A stretch of DNA of 55,028 nucleotides from Vallitaleaceae bacterium (GCA_029935405.1 JAOZKH010000001.1:1-55028), one strand, 5' to 3'. Shown: positions 1-8,848, numbered from the stretch's first letter. Notes: a model not told the origin generated them from the sequence alone. Translations and numbers: made by a program.

Positions 1-1031
1 CTTACAAGGCCTTTTTCTTTGGCTAAAGTATAGGTGCCAGAGTTCATAAGGTCTTTATAGGCTACGATTTCAGCACGAATAAATCCACGTTCAAAGTCTG
101 AATGGATTTTACCAGCTGCACCAGGAGCTTTAGTTCCTCTAGTGATTGTCCAAGCTCTAGTTTCTTTTTCACCTGCAGTAAGATAACTGATTAAACCTAA
201 CAATTTGTAAGAAGCAGCTATTAGTTTTTCAAGACCGGATTCTGAAATACCCATATCCTCAAGGAATTCTTGCTTTTCATCGTCCTCTAAAGTGGAAAGT
301 TCTTCTTCGATTTTAGCACAAATAACAAAGGCTTCAGAACCTTCTTCAATAGCAAAGTTTTTTACAATAATAACGTTTTCGTTTGATGCACCATCATCAG
401 CTAAATCATCTTCTTCAACATTAGATGCATAGATGATCGGTTTTGAAGTTAAAAGGTTTAGAGTGGTAACGATTTCATGTTCTTCATCAGTGAAATCAAT
501 GACTCTAGCTGATTTGCCTTCTTCTAAGGTGGATTTTATCTTAGTAATAACATCTATTTCCTTTTGAAGCGTTTTGTCTGCTTTTAGAGATTTGAGTAAT
601 TTAGATAAACGACGATCAAGTATATCAAGATCAGAGAAAATTAATTCTAAGTTAATTGTTTCAATATCTCGAAGTGGTCCAATTTCTCCATCTACATGAA
701 TTATATTAGGATCGTGGAAACATCGTACTACATGAACGATGGCGTCAACTTCTCTAATATTAGACAAAAACTTATTACCTAAGCCTTCCCCTTTGCTAGC
801 CCCTTTTACTAGTCCAGCAATATCAACAAATTCAATAACAGCAGGGATTGTTTTCTTTGAATTATAAAGATTTGTTAATTCATCAAGCCTTGTATCTGGT
901 ACATATACGACACCTATGTTAGGGTCGATTGTACAAAATGGGTAGTTGGCTGATTCTGCACCAGCTTTTGTTAATGAATTGAATAAGGTACTCTTACCTA
1001 CATTTGGTAAACCAACGATTCCTAATTTCAT
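1..1031 (-). CDS. ychF: Redox-regulated ATPase/GTPase YchF (OLA1 family), 3'-truncated
   Basis: P-loop NTPase of the Obg/YchF family, an ATP-preferring ribosome-associated protein with a stress-related role. Read on the minus strand, the ATG is at 1031-1029 and the protein opens [17 protein letters not shown], with the G1 P-loop at once after the start. It then shows [16 protein letters not shown] (G3), a coiled-coil middle and the conserved C-terminal TGS-like stretch [16 protein letters not shown] followed by [13 protein letters not shown]. About 343 codons are present. The family is about 365 residues, so only the last ~20 residues lie beyond the window edge. A GGAAGG ribosome site lies just upstream of the start. 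It is transcribed divergently from lgt. Identity is very secure. Confidence 0.97.
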   Translation of the reverse strand, partial: MKLGIVGLPNVGKSTLFNSLTKAGAESANYPFCTIDPNIGVVYVPDTRLDELTNLYNSKKTIPAVIEFVDIAGLVKGASKGEGLGNKFLSNIREVDAIVHVVRCFHDPNIIHVDGEIGPLRDIETINLELIFSDLDILDRRLSKLLKSLKADKTLQKEIDVITKIKSTLEEGKSARVIDFTDEEHEIVTTLNLLTSKPIIYASNVEEDDLADDGASNENVIIVKNFAIEEGSEAFVICAKIEEELSTLEDDEKQEFLEDMGISESGLEKLIAASYKLLGLISYLTAGEKETRAWTITRGTKAPGAAGKIHSDFERGFIRAEIVAYKDLMNSGTYTLAKEKGLV

Positions 1032-1129
1032 TTATTTTCCTTCCATTTCCTATGATTTATAAAGGTTTATATGATATATAAAGTAAATTACTTTGACAAG
1101 CCTATCAAATAGACTTGTAATCATTTTAC

Positions 1130-1157
1130 ATTATAACATAAGTTTGCAAAAAGTAAA
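1130..1157 (-). promoter_or_regulatory. Putative sigma-A promoter of ychF
   Basis: On the minus strand TTTACT (1157-1152) and a perfect TATAAT (1135-1130) are 16 nt apart. The -10 is preceded by TG plus one base (extended -10). Predicted by eye only. Confidence 0.55.
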
Positions 1158-1168
1158 TAAAGCTGTAC

Positions 1169-1197
1169 TTGCAATTTGCTTTATTTCGTAATATGAT
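1169..1197 (+). promoter_or_regulatory. Putative sigma-A promoter of lgt
   Basis: TTGCAA (1169-1174), a 17-nt spacer and TATGAT (1192-1197). The predicted start is near 1204, four bases before the palindromic element that begins at 1208. The lgt leader would be about 150 nt long and would contain the whole element. Confidence 0.6.
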
Positions 1198-1207
1198 GAT
1201 GAAGACA

Positions 1208-1328
1208 TGGTTAAGGTGTCAAAACTAAGTTTCTCTAATTCTACCACCATATGTAGTACTCGGTTGAAGCCTCCAAGCATACATATAGTGGTAAAAAGTT
1301 CAACTATGTAGTTTTGACACCTTAACCA
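1208..1328. repeat. Nested palindromic element, copy 1 (lgt leader)
   Basis: A perfect 20-bp inverted repeat: TGGTTAAGGTGTCAAAACTA at 1208-1227 and its reverse complement at 1309-1328. Inside is a second, 13-bp inverted repeat with one mismatch (1242-1254 against 1281-1293), leaving a 26-nt apical loop. The outer arm shares the core GTTAAGGTGTCAAAAC with the palindromes at 20044-20090 and 26260-26298. The lgt transcript is predicted to begin just before the left arm, so the element would fold as a two-tier stem in the 5' leader. No U-run follows, so it is not an intrinsic terminator. It may be an operator, an mRNA-stabilising structure or a mobile REP/MITE-like repeat; the sequence does not decide. 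Confidence 0.8.
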
Positions 1329-1354
1329 GACATTAAAAAGAAAGAGGTGCTTTT

Positions 1355-2221
1355 ATGAGAGAACCAGATATAATTTTCCCGAATTTGGGTATAGAGTTTC
1401 AGAATATAGATCCTGTTGCATTTAGTATTTTTGGTATTGAAGTGTATTGGTATGGATTAATTATTGTTACAGGAGTTATTGCAGGTTTATTAATTGCAAG
1501 ATACCGTGGAAAGCAATCAGGACAAGATCCAGAAATATACTCGGATTTTTTGATATATGCGTTGGTTTCAGCAATTATTGGTGCTAGATTATATTATGTA
1601 ATATTTTCCTGGGATAGTTATAAAGATAACTTAATGGGAATATTAGCTTTTAGAGAAGGTGGACTTGCCATCTATGGAGGCGTTATTGGTGCAGTTATAG
1701 CTCTTGCTATTTATACAAAAATCAAGAAATTGAATTTTTGGCAAATGGCAGATACTGCGGCACCGGGGCTAGCCTTAGGACAGTTCATTGGTAGATTTGG
1801 AAACTTTATTAATATGGAAGCTTTTGGTGGACCGACAGATTCTGTTTTTGCTATGGCACTTAAAGCTTCAAAAGCAAAAATTCCAAGTAGTATGTTACAG
1901 TATGTGGGTAAGATAAGCGGATATGAAGGAAGCTATCTTGTGGTACAGCCTACCTTTTTATATGAAGCTTCCTGGAACTTTGTATTAGTTATATTATTAC
2001 AGTTATACACTAAACACAAGAAGTTTGAAGGTGAAATAGTTGCCCTTTATTTATTTGGTTACGGTCTCGGAAGGAGTTGGATTGAGGGACTTAGAACAGA
2101 TCAATTGTTTATAGGTTCTACTAATATTCCAGTTTCACAGTTATTGGCTGTAATATTGGTGTTTGCAAGTCTAGCTTTTATAATTATAAGAAGAAGACAA
2201 ATCTCGAAAATCGATGAATAG
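1355..2221 (+). CDS. lgt: Phosphatidylglycerol-prolipoprotein diacylglyceryl transferase
   Basis: Integral membrane enzyme that moves a diacylglyceryl group from phosphatidylglycerol to the lipobox cysteine of prolipoproteins, the first step of lipoprotein maturation. The 288 residues are largely hydrophobic with about seven membrane segments. Family signatures are REGGLAIYGGVIGA (about residue 101-114), the Lgt signature GRFGNFINMEAFG (about 149-161) and a C-terminal GYGLGRSWIEGLRTDQL. The HGG histidine of the E. coli enzyme is a tyrosine here (IYGG), as I recall for many Firmicutes. The start is fixed by AGAGGTG at 1343-1349, 5 nt from the ATG. It stands alone between its own promoter and a terminator. 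Confidence 0.96.
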   Translation: MREPDIIFPNLGIEFQNIDPVAFSIFGIEVYWYGLIIVTGVIAGLLIARYRGKQSGQDPEIYSDFLIYALVSAIIGARLYYVIFSWDSYKDNLMGILAFREGGLAIYGGVIGAVIALAIYTKIKKLNFWQMADTAAPGLALGQFIGRFGNFINMEAFGGPTDSVFAMALKASKAKIPSSMLQYVGKISGYEGSYLVVQPTFLYEASWNFVLVILLQLYTKHKKFEGEIVALYLFGYGLGRSWIEGLRTDQLFIGSTNIPVSQLLAVILVFASLAFIIIRRRQISKIDE

Positions 2222-2259
2222 GTCTTTAGTAGTATTTTAATGACTTTATAATATTTATT

Positions 2260-2314
2260 AACACTATATATAGAATGAGTAATTGACAACCATTCTATAT
2301 ATAGTGTTTTTTTA
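2260..2314 (+). terminator. Intrinsic terminator after lgt
   Basis: A perfect 18-bp stem, 2260-2277 against 2291-2308, with a 13-nt loop, running into a T tract. The stem is mostly A/T. It separates lgt from the mraZ promoter. Confidence 0.88.
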
Positions 2315-2376
2315 TTGTATGTTAATAATTATGAAAGTAGCATCGTTCAAAAAATGAAAATGACTTGTATAAATCC

Positions 2377-2405
2377 TTGAAAAATCAATGGAAATAGTAT
2401 ATTAT
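2377..2405 (+). promoter_or_regulatory. Putative promoter of the mraZ/dcw cluster
   Basis: TTGAAA (2377-2382), 17 nt, TATTAT (2400-2405). The predicted start is near 2412, at the sequence TAAGGTGTCAAAA, and the MraZ-box ladder begins within about 10 nt of it. Confidence 0.6.
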
Positions 2406-2410
2406 ATATA

Positions 2411-2480
2411 TAAGGTGTCAAAAAGTGTGTGATATTGGGTCAAAGTGGAGCGAAGTGGAGTAGTTTAGTGGGTAGGTGAG
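2411..2480 (+). promoter_or_regulatory. MraZ operator: 10-bp-phased GTGGAG/TGGG boxes, plus half copy of the palindrome motif
   Basis: Between the promoter and the mraZ start lie phased near-repeats: AAAAGTGTGT (2421), GATATTGGGT (2431), CAAAGTGGAG (2441) and CGAAGTGGAG (2451), with one more AGTGGG at 2467-2472. The first four share a 10-bp period, one helical turn. MraZ is known to bind direct repeats of this type (TGGGN in E. coli, AAAGTG[T/G] in Mycoplasma) upstream of its own gene, so autoregulation is the natural reading. The ladder is preceded by TAAGGTGTCAAAA (2411-2423), one arm of the palindrome family found at lgt, codY and fliI. Confidence 0.75.
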
Positions 2481-2483
2481 ACA

Positions 2484-2933
2484 ATGCAATCATTAACAAG
2501 CAAATTCAAACATACAGTTGATGTAAAAGGTAGAATGACAATGCCTTCAAAATTCAGAGCTTCGCTTGGTGAAGTTTGTTATGTTACAAGAGGCCTTGAT
2601 GGATGCTTAGCAGTATATTCGGATGTAGGATTTGAAGAATACACCAATAAAATACTTGCAACTAAAAAACATAGCAAAGAAGCGAGAATGGTTAAAAGAC
2701 AATTGTTTTCAAATGTAGACCAACTTACATACGATAAACAAGGAAGAATATTACTATCAGCCGAATTTCGCGAATTAGCTGCAATTGAAAAAGAAGTTTT
2801 AGTAATGGGCATAGGAGACCATATTGAAATATGGGATAGAGCAAGATATGAAAAACTCTCATATATGGATGATGAAACATATTCAGACACGATTGAAGAT
2901 TTACTTAATGATATGAACTCATTCGAAGAATAA
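2484..2933 (+). CDS. mraZ: Transcriptional regulator MraZ
   Basis: DNA-binding regulator at the head of the dcw cluster, acting in many bacteria on its own promoter. The 149 residues hold two AbrB-like SpoVT/MraZ half-domains with the hallmark DxxGR motifs DVKGRMTMPSKFR (near residue 13) and DKQGRILLSAEFR (near residue 84). Length is typical (about 143). The ATG follows AGGTGA by 4 nt. The C-terminus is acidic. The phased boxes at 2421-2472 are the likely autoregulatory sites. rsmH follows, as in most bacteria. Confidence 0.96.
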   Translation: MQSLTSKFKHTVDVKGRMTMPSKFRASLGEVCYVTRGLDGCLAVYSDVGFEEYTNKILATKKHSKEARMVKRQLFSNVDQLTYDKQGRILLSAEFRELAAIEKEVLVMGIGDHIEIWDRARYEKLSYMDDETYSDTIEDLLNDMNSFEE

Positions 2934-3025
2934 CCTTAAATAGACAGATAAATATATAAATGATAAATAGAAAAGGGACATATAATTATAGAGACTTGAT
3001 TTTTAACCAAGGATGGAGTGAGAGT

Positions 3026-3976
3026 ATGAGTTTCAAACATATTTCAGTAATGCTAAATGAATGTATTGAGGGATTAAAAATCAAAGCAGATGGTATTTAT
3101 GTTGATGGTACGTTAGGAGGGGCAGGCCATTCAATGGAAATTTGCAAATATCTTTCAAAAGAAGGTATGTTGATTGGAATAGATCAGGACCTAGTTGCCC
3201 TTAATACCGCAAGAGAAAGATTAGATGACTTTAAGTGTCAAGTTAACTTGATTCACAGTAATTATGAAGAATTTAAAGATATTATTGCAGATTTAAATAT
3301 AGAAGTTATTGATGGTATATTACTTGATTTAGGAGTGTCATCTTACCAGCTTGATACTGCAGATAGAGGGTTTTCTTATATGAAAGATGCACCCCTAGAT
3401 ATGAGAATGGATCAGACACAAGAAAAAACGGCTAAGGATATTATTAATGATTATAGCGAAAAAGAATTGGCAAAAATATTAAAAATATATGGAGAAGAAA
3501 AATTTGCCAATAGAATTGCTCGTAAAATTGTTGAAGTTAGAAAAGATAAAGAGATAGAGACTACGCTAGAATTGGTTAAAATCATTGATGGGTGTATACC
3601 AACAAAGAATAAAATTAAATATGGACATCCTGCTAAGAGAACTTTTCAAGCTGTGAGAATAGAGTTAAATAGAGAGTTAGAAGTACTTACAAACACATTA
3701 CAAGACATGATTAATGCTCTTAAGCCAGAGGGAAGGCTTTGTGTCATTACTTTTCATTCTTTAGAAGATAGAATAGTTAAACATCTCTTTAAAGATAATG
3801 AAAATCCATGTACTTGTCCTACAGATTTTCCAATATGTGTTTGTGGTAAAGTACCAATGGGGAAGATGAAACCTAGAAAGCCAATTTTGCCAACTGAAAA
3901 AGAACTTGAAGTAAATTCAAGATCTAGAAGTGCAAAACTTCGTGTTTTTGAAAAAGTAGGTGACGTAGATGAGTGA
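3026..3976 (+). CDS. rsmH: 16S rRNA (cytosine-1402 N4)-methyltransferase RsmH
   Basis: SAM-dependent enzyme that methylates N4 of C1402 in 16S rRNA. The SAM-binding motif [11 protein letters not shown] lies near residue 27, followed by [25 protein letters not shown] and the C-terminal [12 protein letters not shown]; all are diagnostic. The start at 3026 ([17 protein letters not shown], 316 aa) is preferred over an in-frame ATG at 2960. It matches the usual N-terminus and has GGAGTG 5 nt upstream, whereas the 22-residue extension resembles nothing in the family. The end overlaps ftsL by 8 nt. Confidence 0.96.
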   Translation: MSFKHISVMLNECIEGLKIKADGIYVDGTLGGAGHSMEICKYLSKEGMLIGIDQDLVALNTARERLDDFKCQVNLIHSNYEEFKDIIADLNIEVIDGILLDLGVSSYQLDTADRGFSYMKDAPLDMRMDQTQEKTAKDIINDYSEKELAKILKIYGEEKFANRIARKIVEVRKDKEIETTLELVKIIDGCIPTKNKIKYGHPAKRTFQAVRIELNRELEVLTNTLQDMINALKPEGRLCVITFHSLEDRIVKHLFKDNENPCTCPTDFPICVCGKVPMGKMKPRKPILPTEKELEVNSRSRSAKLRVFEKVGDVDE

Positions 3977-4517
3977 GAGAAGAAAAGTTTATACTAATCA
4001 TGTGATTGGAAATAATGCACTTGATTTGAGTCGTGGATACGCACAACCGCTAAGACAACCGGAGCAAATACCAGAAAATCCGGTTATTGTAAGAGGAGGG
4101 GAAAGTGTATACCGTGATGAGTCGAAAATTGACACAAATTATGTTGAAATAAATCAACTATGTACAATTGTTCTGGCATTTGTTATAATTGCTACGTTAG
4201 GCGTATGTGTTGTGTTTCTAAAGTCACAGTTTGCTTATAGTGAACTAAATTCTGAAATCGAAAGCATAAAACGTGAATTAAATTCTATTAAGAGAGAAAA
4301 TATTCAGTTAGAAGAAGATCTTGATAATATGGTTGATTTAGAGACGATTTATGTAGTAGCTACAACAAGATTAGATATGCGTCTTCCAGGACCTAATGAT
4401 GTTTATTATATTAATAGTGGACCTGTTACATATACGACTAAGTATGCACCTGTTAAAGTGAATAAAGAAGAAAACTCGATAGGAAGTGTTCTTGGAAATA
4501 TTACTAGAGGTTGGTGA
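3969..4517 (+). CDS. ftsL: Cell-division protein FtsL-like
   Basis: Bitopic divisome protein that forms a coiled-coil complex with FtsQ/DivIB and FtsB/DivIC. The call rests on position (between rsmH and the class B PBP) and architecture. There is a hydrophilic cytoplasmic N-terminus of about 58 residues, one membrane segment (about 60-80: [20 protein letters not shown]) and then a leucine/isoleucine coiled coil ([20 protein letters not shown]). At 182 residues it is longer than the usual ~110, mainly through the two tails. The ATG overlaps the rsmH stop region and follows AGGTGA. Sequence identity to FtsL is always weak, so the symbol is partly positional. Confidence 0.85.
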   Translation: MSERRKVYTNHVIGNNALDLSRGYAQPLRQPEQIPENPVIVRGGESVYRDESKIDTNYVEINQLCTIVLAFVIIATLGVCVVFLKSQFAYSELNSEIESIKRELNSIKRENIQLEEDLDNMVDLETIYVVATTRLDMRLPGPNDVYYINSGPVTYTTKYAPVKVNKEENSIGSVLGNITRGW

Positions 4518-4522
4518 AAGTA

Positions 4523-6346
4523 ATGATTATTAAAAGCGAAAAGGTAATGAAAAGGAAAGGCCAATTCCTTTTCATTGTTTTTATATTAGGATTTATTTTT
4601 TTGATTGGAAAGCTTACATACATAGTAATGGTAGAAGGTAAAAACTATGATTTGGCTGTTTTACAAAACGCTGCAAAAAAAGAAGGCAGTGTTACATTAA
4701 ATGATAAACGTGGGAGAATTATTGACCGAAATGGAATTGTATTAGCTGATTCGATTTCAACCTATGGCTTAATATTTGACGCAAAATTATTAGCAAGCTT
4801 AGATGAAGATATACAAAACAATACTAAACAATTTTTGTACGAAACACTAGGTATTAGTACGGATAAGCTTGATGAAATTCTTGCTACTGAAAGAAATAAT
4901 AACTATAAAATAATTGGAAATGGTTATAGTTACAGTGAATTTAAAGAAGTTAAAGAAAAAATAGATAATTATCAAGTAAAAGGTATTTTTTATTTAGAAG
5001 ATTATGAGAGAAAATATAATTATCCTGAATTAGCATCTGATATAATAGGTTTTGTTAATAATGAATTTGTTGGATCTAATGGTATTGAAGCTTATTATGA
5101 TAATTACTTATCAGGTACCATTGGTAGAATTTATGGAACCATTAATGAAGATAAAATGATGGAAGTACAAGAAGTTGAGGCTGTTGATGGAGCGGATGTA
5201 ATGTTAACGCTTGATTTTACAATTCAAAGATATGTTAATGAAGCGATTGATAATTATTTGGCTGAATATGAAGCAACAAAACTTCATGTAATAGTTATGG
5301 ATCCAAATAATGGCGAAATTTTAGGAATGGCTAATTGGCCAGATTATAGTCTTGATAATCCAAGGGATGTTATTTCGTATGTATCTGACGAAGAGTATGC
5401 ACAGATGACAGAAAAGGATAGAGTTGATTTTCTATATGGAATGTGGAAAAATGAAAATGTTACGGATGGTTTTGAACCAGGTAGTACATTTAAACCATTT
5501 GTATATGCGACTGCTTTAGAAGAAAATAAAGTTTCTATCAATACGATTTATACGTGTTATGGACAAAAACAGGTTGCAGATTATAGCATTAGTTGTTGGA
5601 AGCCTGAAGGACATGGGGAACAAACACTTCTTGAGGGTTTGCAAAATTCATGTAATGTAATGTTTATGGAAGTGGGAGAATCAATAGGAAGACACACATT
5701 TCATCAGTATCAAACATTATTTGGTTTTGGAGCTTTAACAGGAATTGATATTGAAGGTGAAGAATCTTTAAGGGGGCAATTACATACTGAAGCAGGGTTG
5801 AATCCTGTTGAATTAGCAACTAACTCTTTTGGCCAAACCTTTGAAGTAACACCTATACAGCTGATATCAGGATTTTCTTCGTTAATAAATGGGGGACATT
5901 TATATGAACCACATTTAATGAAAAAAATATATACAGATAATCAAATAATCATTTCAGATAATGTTCAAAAACTAAGACAAGTAATTAGTGAGGAAGTTTC
6001 TAAGATGACGAGAGAAGCACTTGGTGGTGTTGTTAATGAAGGAACAGGTAAAAAGGCAAAAATTGCAGGATATGAAATTGGTGGTAAGACTGGAACAGCA
6101 GAAAAAGATGATAGAGATGATGTTCACTATATTGTATCATTTATAGGATTTGCTCCTATAGAAAATCCTGAAATTGTAACTTTAGTTGTAGTTGATGAAC
6201 CTGTGAGTAAACCAGCAGGAGAACGAATTAATTCAAAATATGCAGCAAGTATTTTTGTTGATGTTATGGAAGATGTTATGCCTTATCTTCGTATTTTCAA
6301 AGATGAATTAGAAGATGAATCAGACGTATCTGATGAAAGTGAATAA
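4523..6346 (+). CDS. Class B penicillin-binding protein, division or sporulation transpeptidase (FtsI/SpoVD type)
   Basis: D,D-transpeptidase cross-linking septal or spore-cortex peptidoglycan. One N-terminal membrane anchor (FLFIVFILGFIFLIGKLTYI) is followed by a dimerisation domain and the penicillin-binding domain with all three motifs: STFK (catalytic Ser321), SCN (from Ser376) and KTG (Lys522). It ends in an acidic tail and has no PASTA domain, unlike B. subtilis PbpB and SpoVD. The chosen ATG (607 aa) has GGTGA 5 nt upstream and lies 5 nt after the ftsL stop; TTG 4511 or GTG 4514 would add four or three residues. Position in dcw favours FtsI, but only one such gene is present here, so FtsI and SpoVD cannot be told apart. 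Confidence 0.93.
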   Translation: MIIKSEKVMKRKGQFLFIVFILGFIFLIGKLTYIVMVEGKNYDLAVLQNAAKKEGSVTLNDKRGRIIDRNGIVLADSISTYGLIFDAKLLASLDEDIQNNTKQFLYETLGISTDKLDEILATERNNNYKIIGNGYSYSEFKEVKEKIDNYQVKGIFYLEDYERKYNYPELASDIIGFVNNEFVGSNGIEAYYDNYLSGTIGRIYGTINEDKMMEVQEVEAVDGADVMLTLDFTIQRYVNEAIDNYLAEYEATKLHVIVMDPNNGEILGMANWPDYSLDNPRDVISYVSDEEYAQMTEKDRVDFLYGMWKNENVTDGFEPGSTFKPFVYATALEENKVSINTIYTCYGQKQVADYSISCWKPEGHGEQTLLEGLQNSCNVMFMEVGESIGRHTFHQYQTLFGFGALTGIDIEGEESLRGQLHTEAGLNPVELATNSFGQTFEVTPIQLISGFSSLINGGHLYEPHLMKKIYTDNQIIISDNVQKLRQVISEEVSKMTREALGGVVNEGTGKKAKIAGYEIGGKTGTAEKDDRDDVHYIVSFIGFAPIENPEIVTLVVVDEPVSKPAGERINSKYAASIFVDVMEDVMPYLRIFKDELEDESDVSDESE

Positions 6347-6410
6347 TCCAGCGTATAAAAAAAATAGAATATATTACGATAAATATAGATGAGATAAATG
6401 GAGGTACTTA

Positions 6411-7883
6411 ATGAAACTAGAAGGAATATTACTCGGACAAGAATACAAATTACAACAAGGCGACTTAGATATTAATATATTAGGAATTGCAAATGACTCA
6501 AGAAAAGTACAAAAAGGAACAGCTTTTGTTGCGATAAAAGGTTTTGAGGAAGATGGGCATATATATATAGGGCAGAGTATTCAAAATGGAGCGATTGCAA
6601 TTGTACTTGAATCAAGAGAATGCTATAAAGGTGTTATTCCTAAAAACATTACAGTAGTTGAAGTAGAAAATCCTCGTAAGGTTATGGCGGCAATGGCTAA
6701 TCATTTTTATAATAATGCATCTTCACAGTTTAAACTAGTAGGTGTTACAGGAACGAATGGTAAAACATCAACTGTATTTTTGATAAATAATGTGTTAGAA
6801 TTTTTAGGAAGAAAAACAGGATTAATTGGTACGATTTCCAATAAAGTGGATAAAAAAATAGTTGAGTCAAGTAGAACAACACCTGAATCTATTGAAGTGC
6901 AAAAATTGTTTAAAGAAATGGCTAAGGCCAATGTGAATGATGTGATTATGGAAGTCTCGTCTCATGCTCTTGATTTATATAGAGTTGCATATACCCAGTT
7001 TGATGTAGCTGTGTTTACTAATCTATCTCTTGATCATTTAGATTATCACAAAACAATGGATAACTATAAAGCGGCAAAAGCTAAATTGTTTGATATGTGC
7101 GACGTGGGTGTTGTTAATTTAGATGATAAAGTGTCAGAATATATTATGAACAACGGTTCTTGTTTAAAGTATGTGACTTGTAGTACTAAAAGTCCTACAG
7201 CTACACTTTATGCACATGACATAAGGAATAAATTATCTGGAGTAGAGTACACAGTGACCTATGAAGGTCATGAATATGAAATAGTTATGCAAACACCGGG
7301 TGAGTTTAGTGTCTACAATAGCTTATCAGCAATGGGAACTTTATTAACATTGCGTATACCTATGATAGACATTATAAGAGCCTTTAAAGAAGTCAGCCAA
7401 ATAAAAGGAAGATTTCAAGCAATAGAAAGCAGTAAAGGATATACAGCAATTGTGGATTATGCTCATGCTCCTGATGGATTGTTAAATGTTTTAAAAACAA
7501 TGAATGGATTCAAAACAGGAAAGATTATTACTGTATTTGGTTGCGGCGGCGATAGAGATAAAAGTAAACGTCCTATAATGGGTGAAATTGCAGGGAAGTA
7601 CTCAGATTATTGTGTTATAACATCGGATAATCCAAGAACAGAAAACCCAGAAACTATTATTAGAGAAGTTGAAGAAGGTATGAAAAAAACTAGTTGTGAG
7701 TATACAAAAATAACAGACCGAAAAGCTGGCATTTTAAAAGCATTAAAGATGGCTAGAAAAGGTGACTTAGTTATGGTAGCAGGGAAAGGTCATGAAGATT
7801 ATCAAATTGTTGGTATTACAAAACATCATTTTGATGATGCAGAAATAATTGAGAATCACTTTGAAGGAGAGATTAATGATTAA
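6411..7883 (+). CDS. murE: UDP-N-acetylmuramoyl-L-alanyl-D-glutamate-2,6-diaminopimelate ligase
   Basis: Cytoplasmic ATP-dependent Mur ligase adding the third stem-peptide residue. It has the ATP loop GVTGTNGKTSTVFLI (about residue 108), the KAAKAKLFDM helix with the lysine expected to be carbamylated, DYAHAPDGLLNVL and GCGGDRDKSKRP. The specificity motif is DNPR (406-409), which marks meso-diaminopimelate enzymes; lysine-adding MurE lacks it. The cell wall is therefore predicted to be of the meso-DAP type. Length 490 is normal. Strong GGAGG upstream. It overlaps mraY by 8 nt. Confidence 0.96.
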   Translation: MKLEGILLGQEYKLQQGDLDINILGIANDSRKVQKGTAFVAIKGFEEDGHIYIGQSIQNGAIAIVLESRECYKGVIPKNITVVEVENPRKVMAAMANHFYNNASSQFKLVGVTGTNGKTSTVFLINNVLEFLGRKTGLIGTISNKVDKKIVESSRTTPESIEVQKLFKEMAKANVNDVIMEVSSHALDLYRVAYTQFDVAVFTNLSLDHLDYHKTMDNYKAAKAKLFDMCDVGVVNLDDKVSEYIMNNGSCLKYVTCSTKSPTATLYAHDIRNKLSGVEYTVTYEGHEYEIVMQTPGEFSVYNSLSAMGTLLTLRIPMIDIIRAFKEVSQIKGRFQAIESSKGYTAIVDYAHAPDGLLNVLKTMNGFKTGKIITVFGCGGDRDKSKRPIMGEIAGKYSDYCVITSDNPRTENPETIIREVEEGMKKTSCEYTKITDRKAGILKALKMARKGDLVMVAGKGHEDYQIVGITKHHFDDAEIIENHFEGEIND

Positions 7884-8829
7884 ACAGTTAATATTAGCTA
7901 TTATAGTTAGCTTTTGTATTTCTGTAGTGCTTGGAAAAAGAATGCTACCGCTTCTTACAAAATTAAAATTTGGCCAATTTGTTAGAGATGATGGCCCAAA
8001 AAGTCATCTTACAAAACAAGGGACACCAACAATGGGTGGCTTGATATTTATTATTGCTATAATACTTTCTTCCCTTGTGTTTGGTGGAAGTGATGACACA
8101 GTATTTTCATTATTAGCAGTAACATTAGGATTTGGAAGTATTGGATTTATTGACGATTATTTGAAAGTTGTCAAAAAACAATCAGAAGGATTGAAGGCGC
8201 TTCAAAAAATATTACTTCAGGTTTTTGTAGCAGGTGGTTTTTTAAGTTATATGATATTATTTAAGGAATTAGGTACAGAGATTATTATTCCTTTTACAAA
8301 AGGGTATATGCTAGATTTATCAATTGCATATATACCAGTTATGTTAATAGTATTACTAGGTACAGTAAATGGTGTTAATCTTACAGATGGACTAGATGGA
8401 CTTGCAACAAGTGTAACAAGTGCTGTGGCAATGTTTTTTGTTATCATATCAGCTGTGTATGCTTTTACAGGTGGATTGTTTGCAGCTATTGTATTAGGTA
8501 GTTTATTAGGATTTTTATTAATCAATACATATCCTGCTAAAGTTTTCATGGGTGATACCGGCTCATTAGCATTAGGTGGATTTGTAGCAGGAATTGCAAT
8601 TATTTCAGGTCTTCCATTATTTATATTACTATTTGGAATTATATATTTAATTGAAACACTTTCAGTTATAATTCAAGTTGGATATTATAAGAAAACAAAA
8701 AAACGTATTTTTAAAATGGCACCTATACATCATCATTTTGAATTAACTGGAATTTCAGAAACCCGTATTGTTGTCTACTTTACGGCAATTACAATTATTA
8801 TGAGTTTAATGGCTGTATTGGCTATTTAG
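7876..8829 (+). CDS. mraY: Phospho-N-acetylmuramoyl-pentapeptide transferase
   Basis: Polytopic membrane enzyme that makes lipid I from UDP-MurNAc-pentapeptide and undecaprenyl phosphate. Signatures in order: GPKSHLTKQGTPTMGG (near residue 38), FIDDYLK (catalytic aspartates), NLTDGLDGLA, FMGDTGSLALGG and the HHH motif MAPIHHHFE. About ten membrane segments in 317 residues. The start is ATG 7876, with GGAGAG 5 nt upstream; an in-frame TTG at 7849 would extend it further into murE and is not credible. murD, expected next in most dcw clusters, is absent. Confidence 0.96.
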   Translation: MIKQLILAIIVSFCISVVLGKRMLPLLTKLKFGQFVRDDGPKSHLTKQGTPTMGGLIFIIAIILSSLVFGGSDDTVFSLLAVTLGFGSIGFIDDYLKVVKKQSEGLKALQKILLQVFVAGGFLSYMILFKELGTEIIIPFTKGYMLDLSIAYIPVMLIVLLGTVNGVNLTDGLDGLATSVTSAVAMFFVIISAVYAFTGGLFAAIVLGSLLGFLLINTYPAKVFMGDTGSLALGGFVAGIAIISGLPLFILLFGIIYLIETLSVIIQVGYYKKTKKRIFKMAPIHHHFELTGISETRIVVYFTAITIIMSLMAVLAI

Positions 8830-8848
8830 ATAGAGATAAAGGTAGAGT

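Larger units (their letters stand above)
1032..1354. other. Divergent intergenic region ychF/lgt (323 bp)
   Basis: No ORF is supported here. It holds a minus-strand promoter for ychF (1130-1157), a plus-strand promoter for lgt (1169-1197) and the nested palindromic element (1208-1328). The lgt ribosome site AGAGGTG lies at 1343-1349. Confidence 0.8.

Noticed and set aside
2960-3025. Longer rsmH start at ATG 2960
   Set aside because: The 22 added residues match nothing in RsmH, while ATG 3026 has a good ribosome site and the usual N-terminus.
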